Assembly: GCA_964651395.1 (NCBI GenBank)
Contig: CAZYXZ010000020.1
Coordinates: 1 to 42,450 of the forward strand
Origin: CAZYXZ01 sp964651395
Lineage (GTDB): Bacteria; Actinomycetota; Actinomycetes; BP-191
Reading direction: 5' to 3'
DNA length: 42,450 nucleotides
In this document: positions 32,778 through 42,033 of the stretch, piece by piece
Layout: each line of letters starts with the position of its first letter
Numbering within the stretch: position 1 is the stretch's first letter
Program-made: the position numbers and the translations under genes
Notes under the pieces: model-generated
Database searches by the model: none
What the model was told of the DNA's origin: nothing
Seen by the model: the letters and a program-made list of their open reading frames with translations, nothing else

Positions 32778-33612
32778 CGGACCGCTGGTAGAGGCGCACG
32801 GACAGCGGCGCGCAGACGGCGACGATCAGCACGATCCAGATCACGGTGTACGCCGTGGGGTGCGCGATCGACCACGGGTCACCCGGCTGGATCGGCGTGT
32901 TCGGGTTGCCGAAGTGGATGCGCACGGCATCGGCCAGCGTCGTGACCGGGTTCCACGCGGCGATCGCCTGCAACGGCCCCGGCATCTTCGAGACCGGCGC
33001 GAACGTGCTGGCGATGAACGTGATCGGGAACATGACGCTGAACGCCACGCCGGTCACACCCTCGGGCGTCTGCACGACGCTGCCGAGCAGGATCCCGATC
33101 CAGATCATCGCGAAGGCGAACCCCACGAGGAGCAGGTAGGCGATCACCGCATGGCCGAGCCCGTCGCGGATCCGCCAGCCGATCACGAGCCCGCACAGGG
33201 ACGAGATGACGATCGGCAGCAGGCCCTTGAGCAGGTTGGCGATCGAGTGCCCGGTGAGCAGGGCGCCCCGGGCCACCGGCAGCGAGCGGAACCGGTCGAA
33301 AGCCTGGTTCTTGCGGTCGTTGGCCAGCGACATCGCCACACCGAACGCGGTGAAGACGACTGTCTGGGCGAGGATTCCGCCCATGAGGAACTCGCGGTAG
33401 CTGCCCCCGCCCGGGATCTCGATCGCGCCGCCGAAGACGAAGCCGAACATGAACACGAACAGGACCGGCTGGATCGTCGCGTCGCTGAGCTGCTCCGGCT
33501 GTCGCCGCATGTGCAGCAGACCGCGCTTGGCGATCACCCAGGCGTCGTGGGGGAGCCCACGCGCGGCGTGGGGCTCTGCCACGCGGGCGGTGTCGACGCT
33601 GATCGCGGTCAT
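32767..33612 (-). CDS. ABC-2 type transporter permease (DrrB-like)
   Basis: A 281-residue integral membrane protein with about six helices and the ABC-2 membrane fold (YREFLMGGILAQTVVF ... FRSLPVARGALLTGH). The layout matches DrrB, NodJ and related exporters. It forms the membrane part of an exporter with the ATPase gene upstream; the two overlap by four bases (ATGA). The substrate is unknown, with lipids or small hydrophobic compounds most likely. Confidence 0.9.
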   Translation of the reverse strand: MTAISVDTARVAEPHAARGLPHDAWVIAKRGLLHMRRQPEQLSDATIQPVLFVFMFGFVFGGAIEIPGGGSYREFLMGGILAQTVVFTAFGVAMSLANDRKNQAFDRFRSLPVARGALLTGHSIANLLKGLLPIVISSLCGLVIGWRIRDGLGHAVIAYLLLVGFAFAMIWIGILLGSVVQTPEGVTGVAFSVMFPITFIASTFAPVSKMPGPLQAIAAWNPVTTLADAVRIHFGNPNTPIQPGDPWSIAHPTAYTVIWIVLIVAVCAPLSVRLYQRSVTT

Positions 33613-34586
33613 CGGTCGGTCCCTTCGGCGTTCATCTGGTCGTCGGCCGGCGTGCCGGTCAGGGTCAGGAAGACCTCGTCGAGCGTGGGTTGGCGCAGGC
33701 TGAGGTCCTCGACCGCGATCTGCGCGGTCTTCAGCCGCCGCGCGATCGCCAGCAGCGACTCGACGCCTTCCGTGGTCGGCGCGGTGACCGACCGCTCGGC
33801 GACGTCGAGGTGCGGGGCCGCGCGCGTGACCTTCGCGACGATCCGGCCGGCTTCCTCGAGCAGGGTCGGTTCGACGACCACCACGTGCACGTGGTCGCCG
33901 CCCACCTCGCGCTTGAGCTTCTGCGCGTCGCCGCGGGCGATGATCCGGCCGTGGTCCACGACGACGATGTCGTCGGCCAGCCGCTCGGCCTCCTCGAGGT
34001 ACTGCGTGGTCAGCAGCACCGTCACGCCGAGGTCGACGAGCGTGTCGAGCACGCCCCACAGCTCGCTGCGCGCCCTCGGGTCGAGGCCGGTGGTCGGCTC
34101 GTCGAGGAAGAGCACCTGCGGGCGCGCCACCAAGGTGGCGGCCAGGTCGAGGCGGCGGCGCATGCCACCGGAGTAGCCGCCGGCCACGCGGTCGGCCGCG
34201 TCGGACAGGGAGAAGCTCTCCAGCAGCTCGGCGGCCCGGACTCCCGCCTCCTGGCGGGAGAGCTGGTGCAGCTCGCCGTACATCACCAGGTTCTCGCGGC
34301 CGGTCAGCAGCGGGTCGACCGTCGCGTCCTGCGCAGCCAGCCCGATCCGCCGACGGACCTCACGGCCGTGGCTGGCCACGTCGAACCCGGCCACGGTGGC
34401 CACGCCCTCGTCCGGTTCGGTGAGGGTGGTGAAGATGCGCACCGCGGTCGTCTTGCCGGCCCCGTTGGGGCCCAGCACGGCCGTGACGGTGCCGGTCGGG
34501 ACCTCGAGGTCGATGCCGGCCAGGGCCGTGGTGGCGCCGTAGCGCTTCACCAGCCCACGGGCCTCGATCGCATAGCCGTTGGACAC
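33609..34586 (-). CDS. ABC transporter ATP-binding protein (DrrA-like)
   Basis: A 325-residue ATPase of the DrrA class. Walker A GPNGAGKTT, the signature YSGGMRRRLD, Walker B VLFLDEPTTGLD and the Q-loop region are intact. A C-terminal extension of about 90 residues is typical of DrrA proteins. GTG at 34586 has CTGGAG upstream. It drives the adjacent permease. Its start is divergent from the PHP hydrolase gene across 151 bp in which I see no clear promoter. Confidence 0.92.
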   Translation of the reverse strand: MSNGYAIEARGLVKRYGATTALAGIDLEVPTGTVTAVLGPNGAGKTTAVRIFTTLTEPDEGVATVAGFDVASHGREVRRRIGLAAQDATVDPLLTGRENLVMYGELHQLSRQEAGVRAAELLESFSLSDAADRVAGGYSGGMRRRLDLAATLVARPQVLFLDEPTTGLDPRARSELWGVLDTLVDLGVTVLLTTQYLEEAERLADDIVVVDHGRIIARGDAQKLKREVGGDHVHVVVVEPTLLEEAGRIVAKVTRAAPHLDVAERSVTAPTTEGVESLLAIARRLKTAQIAVEDLSLRQPTLDEVFLTLTGTPADDQMNAEGTDR

Positions 34587-34737
34587 GTCGCTCCAGGGTC
34601 GTCGGGGCAGTGACGGGACATCAGTGCCAACCCTGCCAGGTCGAGGTGACATTCCGTGTCCGAATTTCGACGTCGCCCCGCGGTGTGACCCGCCTGACCC
34701 CGCGCGAGGAATCGGACCTGACGGCGTCGTCACAGAC

Positions 34738-36132
34738 ATGGCGATCACGCGACGCGAGCTGATCCGGTCCGGCGCAGCCGCCGGCGCCCTTCTCATAGCG
34801 CAGAACCGGGGGGTTCTCGGCTCTCCCCTGGGGCCGAGCGGCGAGTTCGCCACGAGCCGCGTCTCGCGGCTGTTCCCGGACGGTCCGCGCCTGGTCCACG
34901 CCGACCTGCACAACCACACGCTGTTCTCCGACGGCGACGGCGACCCGGCCGCGGCCTTCGGCTCGATGCGCTCCGCCGGCCTGGACGTCGCCGCCATGAC
35001 CGACCACTCGACGGTCGCCAAGCTGGTCCCCCTCAACGACTGCCCGGACGCCTGCTCTGCGCTGGCCGGTATCAACGAGGACAAGTGGGCGACCGTCGCG
35101 TCGCTCGCCGACGCGTCGAACAGCGACGGCTCGTTCGTCGCGATCCGCGGTTTCGAATGGTCGAGCCCGACCCTCGGGCACATGAACGTCTGGATGTCGC
35201 AGACCTGGACCGACCCACTCGCGACGCTCGGGCTGACGTCGGGATCTGGGCTCGCGCAGTACTTGCACGAGGTGCCCGAGCTCGGTGCGCCGTTCGTCAC
35301 GCCGCTCGACGACGCGATCCGCGCGGTTCCGGTCATCCCCGGCGCCTCGATGAAGCTGTTCTACGACTGGCTCTCGGCCGACCCGGACGCCGTCGGCCTC
35401 GGCGGCGGCGCGGACGGCATCTGCGGCTTCAACCACCCCGGGCGCGAGCCGGGCCGCTTCGGCTACTTCGCCTACGACGAGCGACTCAGGGACCGACTCG
35501 TCTCCTGTGAGGTGTTCAACCGCAACGAGGACTACCTCTTCGAGGGCACGGACGCCGGCGTCCGTTCGCCGATCGGCGAGTGCCTCGACGCCGGCTGGCG
35601 GGTCGGGCTGCTCGGCGTGACCGACGAGCACGGCACGGACTGGGGCTACCCGGATGGCAAGGGCCGGACCGGGCTCTACGTGACCGAGCTCTCGCGGGCG
35701 GGCTTCCGCGAGGCGATGCTGGCGCGGCGCTTCTTCTCCACGCGCCTGCGCGGGCTGCGCTTCGACGCCGCCGCCAACGGCGTCCGGATGGGTGGGTACC
35801 TGCCGCACACGAGCGGCAACGTCCGGTTCACGCTCGACCTCGACCGCGGTCCGTCCTGGTACGGCCGCTCGCTGGTCGCCCAGGTGCTCATGAGCGGACA
35901 CCCGTTGCCGACCGTGCTCGCGAACGTGCCGTTCCACGTCCCCTCCCCCGACGAGGCGCCGTTCTCGTTCACCGCGCCGATCGACGCCGTCAACGGGCGC
36001 TGGGTGCTGCTGCGCATCACCGACCCGGCGGCACCGCCGGACGGGCGGGCCACGGGCACCTACGCGCACGTCGGCAACGCCATCGCGTACGCCGCGCCGT
36101 TCTACCTCGCGCCCGAGGTAGGCGACTGGTAA
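34738..36132 (+). CDS. Exported PHP/CehA-type metallohydrolase
   Basis: A 464-residue protein with a twin-arginine-like leader (TRRELIRSGAAAGALL), so it is probably folded before export. The metal-binding PHP motifs are clear: HADLHNHTLFSDGD, AMTDHS, FNHPGR and GVTDEHGTDWG. The family includes phosphoesterases and CehA/McbA carbaryl hydrolases; the substrate is not predicted. No sorting signal or C-terminal membrane helix is visible. ATG at 34738 is chosen because it gives the twin-arginine leader. Confidence 0.85.
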   Translation: MAITRRELIRSGAAAGALLIAQNRGVLGSPLGPSGEFATSRVSRLFPDGPRLVHADLHNHTLFSDGDGDPAAAFGSMRSAGLDVAAMTDHSTVAKLVPLNDCPDACSALAGINEDKWATVASLADASNSDGSFVAIRGFEWSSPTLGHMNVWMSQTWTDPLATLGLTSGSGLAQYLHEVPELGAPFVTPLDDAIRAVPVIPGASMKLFYDWLSADPDAVGLGGGADGICGFNHPGREPGRFGYFAYDERLRDRLVSCEVFNRNEDYLFEGTDAGVRSPIGECLDAGWRVGLLGVTDEHGTDWGYPDGKGRTGLYVTELSRAGFREAMLARRFFSTRLRGLRFDAAANGVRMGGYLPHTSGNVRFTLDLDRGPSWYGRSLVAQVLMSGHPLPTVLANVPFHVPSPDEAPFSFTAPIDAVNGRWVLLRITDPAAPPDGRATGTYAHVGNAIAYAAPFYLAPEVGDW

Positions 36133-36180
36133 CCGAACGAGGAGTCTTGACTCCGCTCGAGCCCGCATAGGGTGACGCGC

Positions 36181-37347
36181 ATGCTCGCCGACGCGCCGCC
36201 GATCGACCTGCTGTCCGGTGACTTCTATGGCGACGGCGCGCGCGCGGCGTACGCGTGGATGCGCCACCACTCGCCGGTGCATTTCGACGAGGCGAACAAC
36301 CTCTACGGCGTCGCGACCTACGACGGCATCCTCGCCGTCGCCGCCGACCCCGCGTTCTCCAACGCCGGCGGCAGCCGGCCGGACACCGGTCCGCTGCCCT
36401 GGATGATCGACCTGGACGGCGACGAGCACCGGCAGCGTCGGCGACTGGTCAGCGCGGGGTTCACGCCGCGGCGCGTCCAGGCGCTGTCCGAGCGGATCCG
36501 CGGCACGTGCGATGAGCTCATCGACGCCGTGTGGGCGCAGGGCAGCTGCGACGTGGTCCGCGACCTCGCGGCACCATTGCCGCTCATCGTGATCGGCGAC
36601 CTGCTCGGCGTACCGCCGGAGGACCGTGACCGGCTGCTGTCCTGGTCCGACGCGATGCTCGCGTCGCTGTCCGGCGACCCGGCGCACGTGGCCGCTGCGG
36701 CCGAGGGGTTCTTCGCCTACAACACCTACGCCCGCGCGATGATCGAGGCGCGGCGCGCGGCGCCTGGCGACGACCTGGTGAGCGTCCTCGTGCAGGCGGA
36801 GGTCGACGGCGCCGGCCTGGACGACGCCGCCCTGGTCATGGAGTCGTTGCTCCTCCTCGTCGGCGGCGACGAGACGACACGGCACGTCATCAGCGGCGGC
36901 GTGGAGCAGCTGCTCCGGCACCCGGACCAGCTGGCCGCGCTCCGCGACGACCCGGCGCTGATGCCCGGCGCGGTGGAGGAGATGCTGCGCTGGGTCTCCC
37001 CCATCAAGAACATGAACCGCACCCTGACCCGCGACGTCGAGCTGGACGGCACGACGCTGAAGGCCGGAGACAAGGCGCTGCTGCTCTACGAGTCGGCCAA
37101 CTTCGACGAGTCGCACTTCGCCGACCCGGACCGGTTCGACATCACGCGCTCCCCCAACGACCACGTGGCGTTCGGCAAAGGCGCCCACTACTGCCTCGGC
37201 GCCAGCCTCGCGCGCCTCGAGGTCGCCACGATGGTCGGCTGCCTGCTCCACCGGCTGCGCGGCCTCGAGCTCGCCACCGACGCCGCCCTGCCGCGCTTCA
37301 TCGGCGCCCTGCAGTCGTTGCCGGTACGGTTCGCGCGTCCGGCTTGA
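36181..37347 (+). CDS. CYP142-like cytochrome P450
   Basis: A 388-residue P450 strongly resembling the CYP142 family of steroid side-chain hydroxylases. Shared blocks include FSNAGGSRPD, MIDLDGDEH, RDLAAPLPLIVIGD, GGDETTRH, EEMLRWVSPIKN and the haem loop FGKGAHYCLG with Cys338. In mycobacteria CYP142 oxidises the terminal carbon of the cholesterol side chain to the acid. By analogy it may do this for a sterol or other branched chain. GTG at 36172 is an alternative start; ATG at 36181 has AGGGTG upstream. The neighbouring acyl-CoA operon would accept such an acid. Confidence 0.86.
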   Translation: MLADAPPIDLLSGDFYGDGARAAYAWMRHHSPVHFDEANNLYGVATYDGILAVAADPAFSNAGGSRPDTGPLPWMIDLDGDEHRQRRRLVSAGFTPRRVQALSERIRGTCDELIDAVWAQGSCDVVRDLAAPLPLIVIGDLLGVPPEDRDRLLSWSDAMLASLSGDPAHVAAAAEGFFAYNTYARAMIEARRAAPGDDLVSVLVQAEVDGAGLDDAALVMESLLLLVGGDETTRHVISGGVEQLLRHPDQLAALRDDPALMPGAVEEMLRWVSPIKNMNRTLTRDVELDGTTLKAGDKALLLYESANFDESHFADPDRFDITRSPNDHVAFGKGAHYCLGASLARLEVATMVGCLLHRLRGLELATDAALPRFIGALQSLPVRFARPA

Positions 37348-37406
37348 CCGGTATGTCCGTTCCCGCGATCCTCACTCCCGTCCCCACCCCAGCTGAGAGG
37401 ACCACC

Positions 37407-37613
37407 ATGCTCGTGCGCCTTGCCGCCGCCGGACTGCTCGCCGGCGCCGCCGTACTCGCCGCCGCAGCTCCGGCCGCCGCCACCGAGGTCTGCGCCGGCC
37501 ACTCGTTCGGCGAGAAGTTCAACGGCCTCTGGGTCGCGGGGTGCGTCGGCGACGAGCGCGACACGCCGGTCTACGTGACTTGTGGCTCCTACACCCTCGA
37601 GTGCGCGCGGTAG
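37407..37613 (+). CDS. Small exported four-cysteine protein
   Basis: A 68-residue protein with a signal peptide (LLAGAAVLAAAAPAAA). The mature peptide of about 44 residues contains four Cys (VCAGH, AGCVG, VTCGS, LECAR). These may form two disulfides. GAGAGG precedes the ATG. The function is unknown. It ends just before the CTAGCTAG that holds the convergent CoA-transferase stop. Confidence 0.7.
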   Translation: MLVRLAAAGLLAGAAVLAAAAPAAATEVCAGHSFGEKFNGLWVAGCVGDERDTPVYVTCGSYTLECAR

Positions 37614-37624
37614 AGACCGTCTAG

Positions 37625-38848
37625 CTAGGCGACGACGCCGGCGACCTTCAGCTCGAGCACTTCTTCCATCGTCATGCCGAGGCCGTCGACGAGCAGCTGC
37701 TCGCAGTGCTCGTTGAAGTCCGGCGCCTTGCCCGGGACCTGCGCCTCTCCGTTGAACTGCACCGGAGACGTGACCAGCTTGTAGTCGGTGCCGTTGGGCG
37801 CGGTCAGGCTCGCCACGTAGCCGTTGGCGACGACCATCTCGTCGTCGATCACCTCCAGGCTGCTCTGAATCGGCGCCCACTGGCCGCCCCACTCCCGCAG
37901 CCGGCCTTTGAGCTCGTCGTACGGCATCGAGGCGATCAGCTCGGTGACGATGTCCTTGGCCGCCTGGGTGTTCTCGGTGAGCTTCTCCAGCGACGCGAAC
38001 CGCTCGTCGTCCACGACCTCAGGCCGGCCCATCGCGGCCCAGAACTTCGGCCAGTAGTGCCAGGCCTGCAGCACGGTGATGTTCACCGCCTTGCCGTCCG
38101 ACGTGTAGTAGTTGCCGATGAACGGGTTGCCCGGCATGGCCCCGCCCGGCGGGAACTGCGCCCACGGGAAGTTCATCTGCGCGGACATCGCGACCGCCGC
38201 GCCCATGGCCCAGACGCCGGTGTGCAGCAGCGACACGTCGACGGTGGTCGCCTCTCCGGTCTTCTCGCGGTGCAGCAGCGCGGCGGCGATGCCGCCGGCG
38301 ATGGTCATGGCGCCGATCGAGTCGCCGTAGCCCGGTGCCGGCTGGACGATGAAGGTGTCCGACCCGTACGGCTTCGCGGCGAAGGAGTTGCCGGAGCGGC
38401 ACCAGTACGCCGTCATGTCGTAGCCGCCCGAGTCGGCATCCGGGCCCTTGGGCCCGTACGCCGAGCCGCGCACGTAGATGATCTGCGGAGCGTGCTTGCG
38501 CAGGTCGTCGACGTCGATGCCCAGCTTGGCGCGGATGCTCGGCGTCTTGTTGGTGAGGAACACGTCGCAGGTGGCGGCGAGCTTGTAGAGGATCTCGACG
38601 CCTTCCGGCTTGGTCAGGTCGAGGCCGATGGAGAGCTTCCGGCGGTTGGAGTGCTCGAGCAGGACGTGCACGCCTTCGCCGAGCTTCACGACGCCGGTGT
38701 TGCCGAGGCCGCGCATGGCGTCGCCGCGCTCGACGTGCTCGACCTTGATGACGTCCGCGCCCCAGTCGGCCAGGATCCCCGACGCCGCCGGGACGAAGGT
38801 GTGGTCGGCCACCTCGAGAATGCGTACACCGCGCATGGTCTGTGTCAT
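37625..38848 (-). CDS. Family III CoA-transferase (CaiB/BaiF)
   Basis: A 407-residue CaiB/BaiF-type CoA-transferase. The N-terminus is RGVRILEVADHTF ... GADVIKVEHVERGD, then NRRKLSIGLDLTKPEG, GSAYGPKGPDAD, and GYGDSIGAMTIAGG with the likely catalytic Asp, then HREKTGEATTVDVSL. It moves CoA between carboxylic acids. The acyl group is unknown. Its ATG overlaps the ligase stop (ATGA), and it is the last gene of the five-gene leftward operon. Confidence 0.92.
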   Translation of the reverse strand: MTQTMRGVRILEVADHTFVPAASGILADWGADVIKVEHVERGDAMRGLGNTGVVKLGEGVHVLLEHSNRRKLSIGLDLTKPEGVEILYKLAATCDVFLTNKTPSIRAKLGIDVDDLRKHAPQIIYVRGSAYGPKGPDADSGGYDMTAYWCRSGNSFAAKPYGSDTFIVQPAPGYGDSIGAMTIAGGIAAALLHREKTGEATTVDVSLLHTGVWAMGAAVAMSAQMNFPWAQFPPGGAMPGNPFIGNYYTSDGKAVNITVLQAWHYWPKFWAAMGRPEVVDDERFASLEKLTENTQAAKDIVTELIASMPYDELKGRLREWGGQWAPIQSSLEVIDDEMVVANGYVASLTAPNGTDYKLVTSPVQFNGEAQVPGKAPDFNEHCEQLLVDGLGMTMEEVLELKVAGVVA

Positions 38849-40320
38849 GGAGCACTTCCTAGCAGTAGGCGCTCGATTACGCGCGCGCGGATGACTTTTC
38901 CGTTGTCCGTGCAAGGGAGCTCGTCCCAGACCTCGACCCGTTGCGGTGTACGGGATCCGCGCAGGCGTTCGCGCATCCACGCGTCCAGCCCGTCGAGGCC
39001 GCCATTTCCAGCTGGGACGATCACCGCCGCGATCGACTGGCCCCACTCCTCGTCCGGCAGCCCGACGACGACCGCCTCGGCGATGCCGTCGTGGGTGAGG
39101 AGAACGTCCTCGATCTCGGCGGGAGCGATGTTCTCGGCCCCACGGATGATCGTGTCGTCGTCGCGGCCCTCGATGTAGAGGTAGCCGTCCGCGTCGACCG
39201 AGCCGCGGTCGCGCGTGTCGAACCAGCCGTCGTCGGTGAGCAGCGAACCGTGTCCGACGTACTCGCCGGAGATCTGCTCGCCGCGCAGCCACACCCGGCC
39301 GACCTGACCTGTGTCGAGGGCCTGGCCGTCGGCGTCGCGGATCTCGACCTCGACCCCGGGGATCACCTGACCGACGGAGCGCAGGAGATGGCGATGTGCC
39401 TCGCCGTCGAGCGCGCGGCGGTGGTCGTCCGGGCCGAGCACGGCGATGGTCGAGCTGGTCTCGGTGAGGCCGTACGCGTGCACGAAGTCGACGTCCGGGA
39501 AGGCCGCGAGCGCGGCCTCGAGCACGCGCGGCGTGGTGCGCGCGCCGCCGTACGCGAGCGACCGCAGCGCGGGCAGCTCCGCCGTCGCGCCGGCCAGGTG
39601 GTCGACCAGGCGAGCCAGCATCGTCGGCACGACCATCGCCTGGGTGACCGACTCGGCGGCGGCGGTCGCCAGCCAGCTCTCCGGCGCGAACGCGTCGAGC
39701 ACGACGAGCCGGCGGCCGGCGTAGAGGTTCGTGAGCAGGTTCGCGACACCGGCCACGTGGTACGGCGGCACGCTGACCAGCGCGGCCTCGTCCTCGCCCG
39801 CGGCAGCGAGCTCGACCGTGGACAGGACGTAGGACGTGAGGTGCCGGTGCCGCAGGACGACGGCCTTCGGCGCGGAGGTCGTGCCGCTCGTGTAGAGCAG
39901 CACGGCCGGCAGCTCCGGGTCGCCCGGCACGGGCGGCGGCGTCGTCTCGGCGGACAGCGAGGCGAGCCAGTCCTCCGGACGCACTGCTGTGGTCGTGCCC
40001 AGGACGGCCGGGTCGTCCGCGACGACGAGTCCGCCGGGATGGTTCGCGAGCAGCGCCCGCAGGGCGTCCGGCGGGAGCCGGTAGTTGAGCGGCACGATCG
40101 GGACGCCGGCCGTCGCGGCCGCGAAGAACGCGACGGCGAACACCGGCCCGTGCGTCGAGACGTAGACCAGCGACTCCGCCCGCTGCGCGACCAGCTGCGC
40201 GGCACCGGCCGCGGCCAGCTCGGCCACGTCAGAGGTCGTCAGTGAGCGCCTTCCGTCGGTGACCGCGACGCGCTCGCCGCAGGCCGACACGGCGAGCTCG
40301 AGCAGCAGCGCCGCGTTCAC
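38845..40320 (-). CDS. AMP-dependent acyl-CoA synthetase/ligase
   Basis: A 491-residue ANL-superfamily enzyme that activates a carboxylic acid to its acyl-CoA via an acyl-adenylate. Motifs: LLYTSGTTSAPKAV (A3), AYGLTETSS (A5), DGWFDTRDRG and IEGRDDDTIIRGAENI (A7-A8), with the catalytic Lys in DNGKVIRA near the C-terminus. GTG at 40320 gives a normal N-terminus. It is between a small unknown gene, 10 bp upstream, and the CoA-transferase, with which it overlaps. The substrate is unknown; branched or steroid-derived acids would fit the setting. Confidence 0.92.
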   Translation of the reverse strand: MNAALLLELAVSACGERVAVTDGRRSLTTSDVAELAAAGAAQLVAQRAESLVYVSTHGPVFAVAFFAAATAGVPIVPLNYRLPPDALRALLANHPGGLVVADDPAVLGTTTAVRPEDWLASLSAETTPPPVPGDPELPAVLLYTSGTTSAPKAVVLRHRHLTSYVLSTVELAAAGEDEAALVSVPPYHVAGVANLLTNLYAGRRLVVLDAFAPESWLATAAAESVTQAMVVPTMLARLVDHLAGATAELPALRSLAYGGARTTPRVLEAALAAFPDVDFVHAYGLTETSSTIAVLGPDDHRRALDGEAHRHLLRSVGQVIPGVEVEIRDADGQALDTGQVGRVWLRGEQISGEYVGHGSLLTDDGWFDTRDRGSVDADGYLYIEGRDDDTIIRGAENIAPAEIEDVLLTHDGIAEAVVVGLPDEEWGQSIAAVIVPAGNGGLDGLDAWMRERLRGSRTPQRVEVWDELPCTDNGKVIRARVIERLLLGSAP

Positions 40321-40330
40321 GGGACGCGCT

Positions 40331-40642
40331 TCAGTCCGACGAGGGCAGTGGCTTGGCGCCCTTGACCGCGACCTCGACGTCGCCGACGGAGAGGCTGCCG
40401 GCACCGGCCTGCATGCAGAGCAGCTCGAGCCCGGCGTCCTCGTCGGCGTAGCGCTTGCCGAGCAGCGTGCCCGCGTCGTGCCCGGCCGCGGGCGACCCCG
40501 AGATCACCGGCTCGCCGTCGTCGAGCGCGACCATCGGCGCCCCGCCGCAACGCAGGTCGAGGTCGGCGTCGGGGGCCTTGACCACGACGAGGCGCGTGGC
40601 GCAGACCGTGCTGGCCAGCTTCTGCCCCGCCCGCAGCTTCAT
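40331..40642 (-). CDS. Small conserved-looking protein of unknown function
   Basis: A 103-residue cytoplasmic protein with no signal peptide or membrane helix. It contains Cys residues in STVCATR, LRCGG and LLCMQ and a well-formed beta-rich N-terminal half. I do not recognise the family with certainty. Its position inside the operon, 10 bp before the acyl-CoA ligase and 36 bp after the amidohydrolase, suggests a small accessory role in that pathway. Confidence 0.68.
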   Translation of the reverse strand: MKLRAGQKLASTVCATRLVVVKAPDADLDLRCGGAPMVALDDGEPVISGSPAAGHDAGTLLGKRYADEDAGLELLCMQAGAGSLSVGDVEVAVKGAKPLPSSD

Positions 40643-40678
40643 CGGTGCCCTCCCATCGACCCTGACACGGACGTCATA

Positions 40679-42033
40679 CTACGCAACCGCCCGTCCCCGG
40701 ATGATCGTGGTCCGGACCTGCTCGGCCGCCGGCTCGGCGAGGACGTCGCGCAGCCCTCCTGCGCAGAGGACGAGATCGGCCGGCGCTCCCGGCCGGACGG
40801 CGCCGTCGGCGTACAGGGCCAGCGCCTGGCGGGCGGTGATGCGCTCACGCGCGCCGAGCAGCGCGCCGCCGGCGGTTCGTCGCGTGATCGCGGTGCGGAT
40901 GCCGAGCCAGGGGTCGACCGGGCCGTACGGCGCGTCCGAGCCGGCCACGACCGGCACGCCCCCGCGGAGCAGGGAGCCGCACCGCCACAGGTCGGACTGC
41001 TCGGCGCGGTCGTGACTCGCCAGGTACCCGTCACCACGCGTCGACAGCAGCCCGGGCTGCGTCACGACCCGGACCCCCGCGGCGCGGACATCCGAGATGA
41101 GCCCAGCCGGCACGACGGCGGCGTGCTCGATGCGATCCCCCTCCGCGTGTCCGACCTCGCGCAGGGCGGCGAGGGTGACGACCAGCGCCTCCGCCGTGAC
41201 GCAGTGGACCGCGACCGCCCGGCCGGCGGCGCGGGCCAGCCGGACGGCGGTGACGACGTCGGACAGCTCCGGCAGGTCGTGGTCGGCCAGGACGACCTTC
41301 ACCGGCCCGAGCTCGGCACCCGGCGGAGCGGCTTCGTCGGCGAGGCACGGTGCACCGGTCAGTGTCAGGCGCTGCAGCAGCTCGCCGCCGGCCAGCTGCT
41401 TGAGAGCCGTGGCGGACTCGAACGGGGTCGCGTCAGTGACTGCGGTGATGCCCAGACCGGCCAGCTCGGCGCCGAGCCGTGCGAGGTCCACGTCGAGGCG
41501 CGGCCACCGGTCGGCCAGCCAGGCATCGGCCCGCCAGAACCGCCCGGTCGGTACGCCGGCCGCGTCGCGCTCCACACCGGGGCAGCTGTCCAGCGAGCCG
41601 AGTGCGGCGACGGCCGCCGAGCTGAGCACCCACAGCGCCCCGGACCGGTGCTGCACCCGTACCCGGTTCCGTCCGACGGCCGCGTCGAGGTGACCCGCGA
41701 CGAGGTCGCCGACCGCATGGTCGTCGTAGCNNNNNNNNNNNNNNNNNNNACGCGCAGCCACGTGTCGGGCGCCGACGCCTGCTTCACCTCGCGAAGGAAG
41801 CGGCGCCGGTCGGCGCCGGTCACGTCCAGCGACGCACGCGCCGCGGCGGCCGCGAGCAGGTGGACGTGGTGGTCGTGCAGCCCGGGCAGCAACGCACCGC
41901 CGTGCCCGTCCAGCTCGGTCTCGGCGGTCGCTGCGAGCCCTTCGCCGACCGCCGCGATCCGTTCGCCGGCGACGAGCACATCGACCCGGCGGCGGCGTAC
42001 CTCGACGTCGCGGACGAGAAGGGTGCCTCTCAC
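40679..42033 (-). CDS. Amidohydrolase (YtcJ/Amidohydrolase_3-like), interrupted by an assembly gap
   Basis: A metal-dependent hydrolase of the amidohydrolase superfamily. The N-terminal part runs RGTLLVRDVEV ... GHGGALLPGLHDHHVH, with the HxH metal motif. The C-terminal part runs GYDDHAVGDL ... GRAVAVHCVTAEA, GDRIEHAAVV, VTQPGLLS, VAGSDAPYG and APADLVLC. The two halves are in different frames because 19 Ns lie between them; an N count of 2, 5, 8, ... or 20 would restore the frame, so the gene is probably intact in the organism. GTG at 42033 overlaps the upstream CoA-transferase stop (GTGA). Confidence 0.82.
41731..41749. other. Assembly gap of 19 Ns
   Basis: Nineteen undefined bases inside the amidohydrolase gene. 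The flanks encode TWLRV and GYDDH, which are close together in the family, so the true gap is probably small. The apparent frameshift here is most simply an artefact of gap size. Confidence 0.97.

Noticed and set aside
34621..37251. An 876-residue minus-strand frame over the PHP and P450 genes
   Set aside because: Shadow of two motif-complete genes on the plus strand; composition is typical of antisense high-GC frames.
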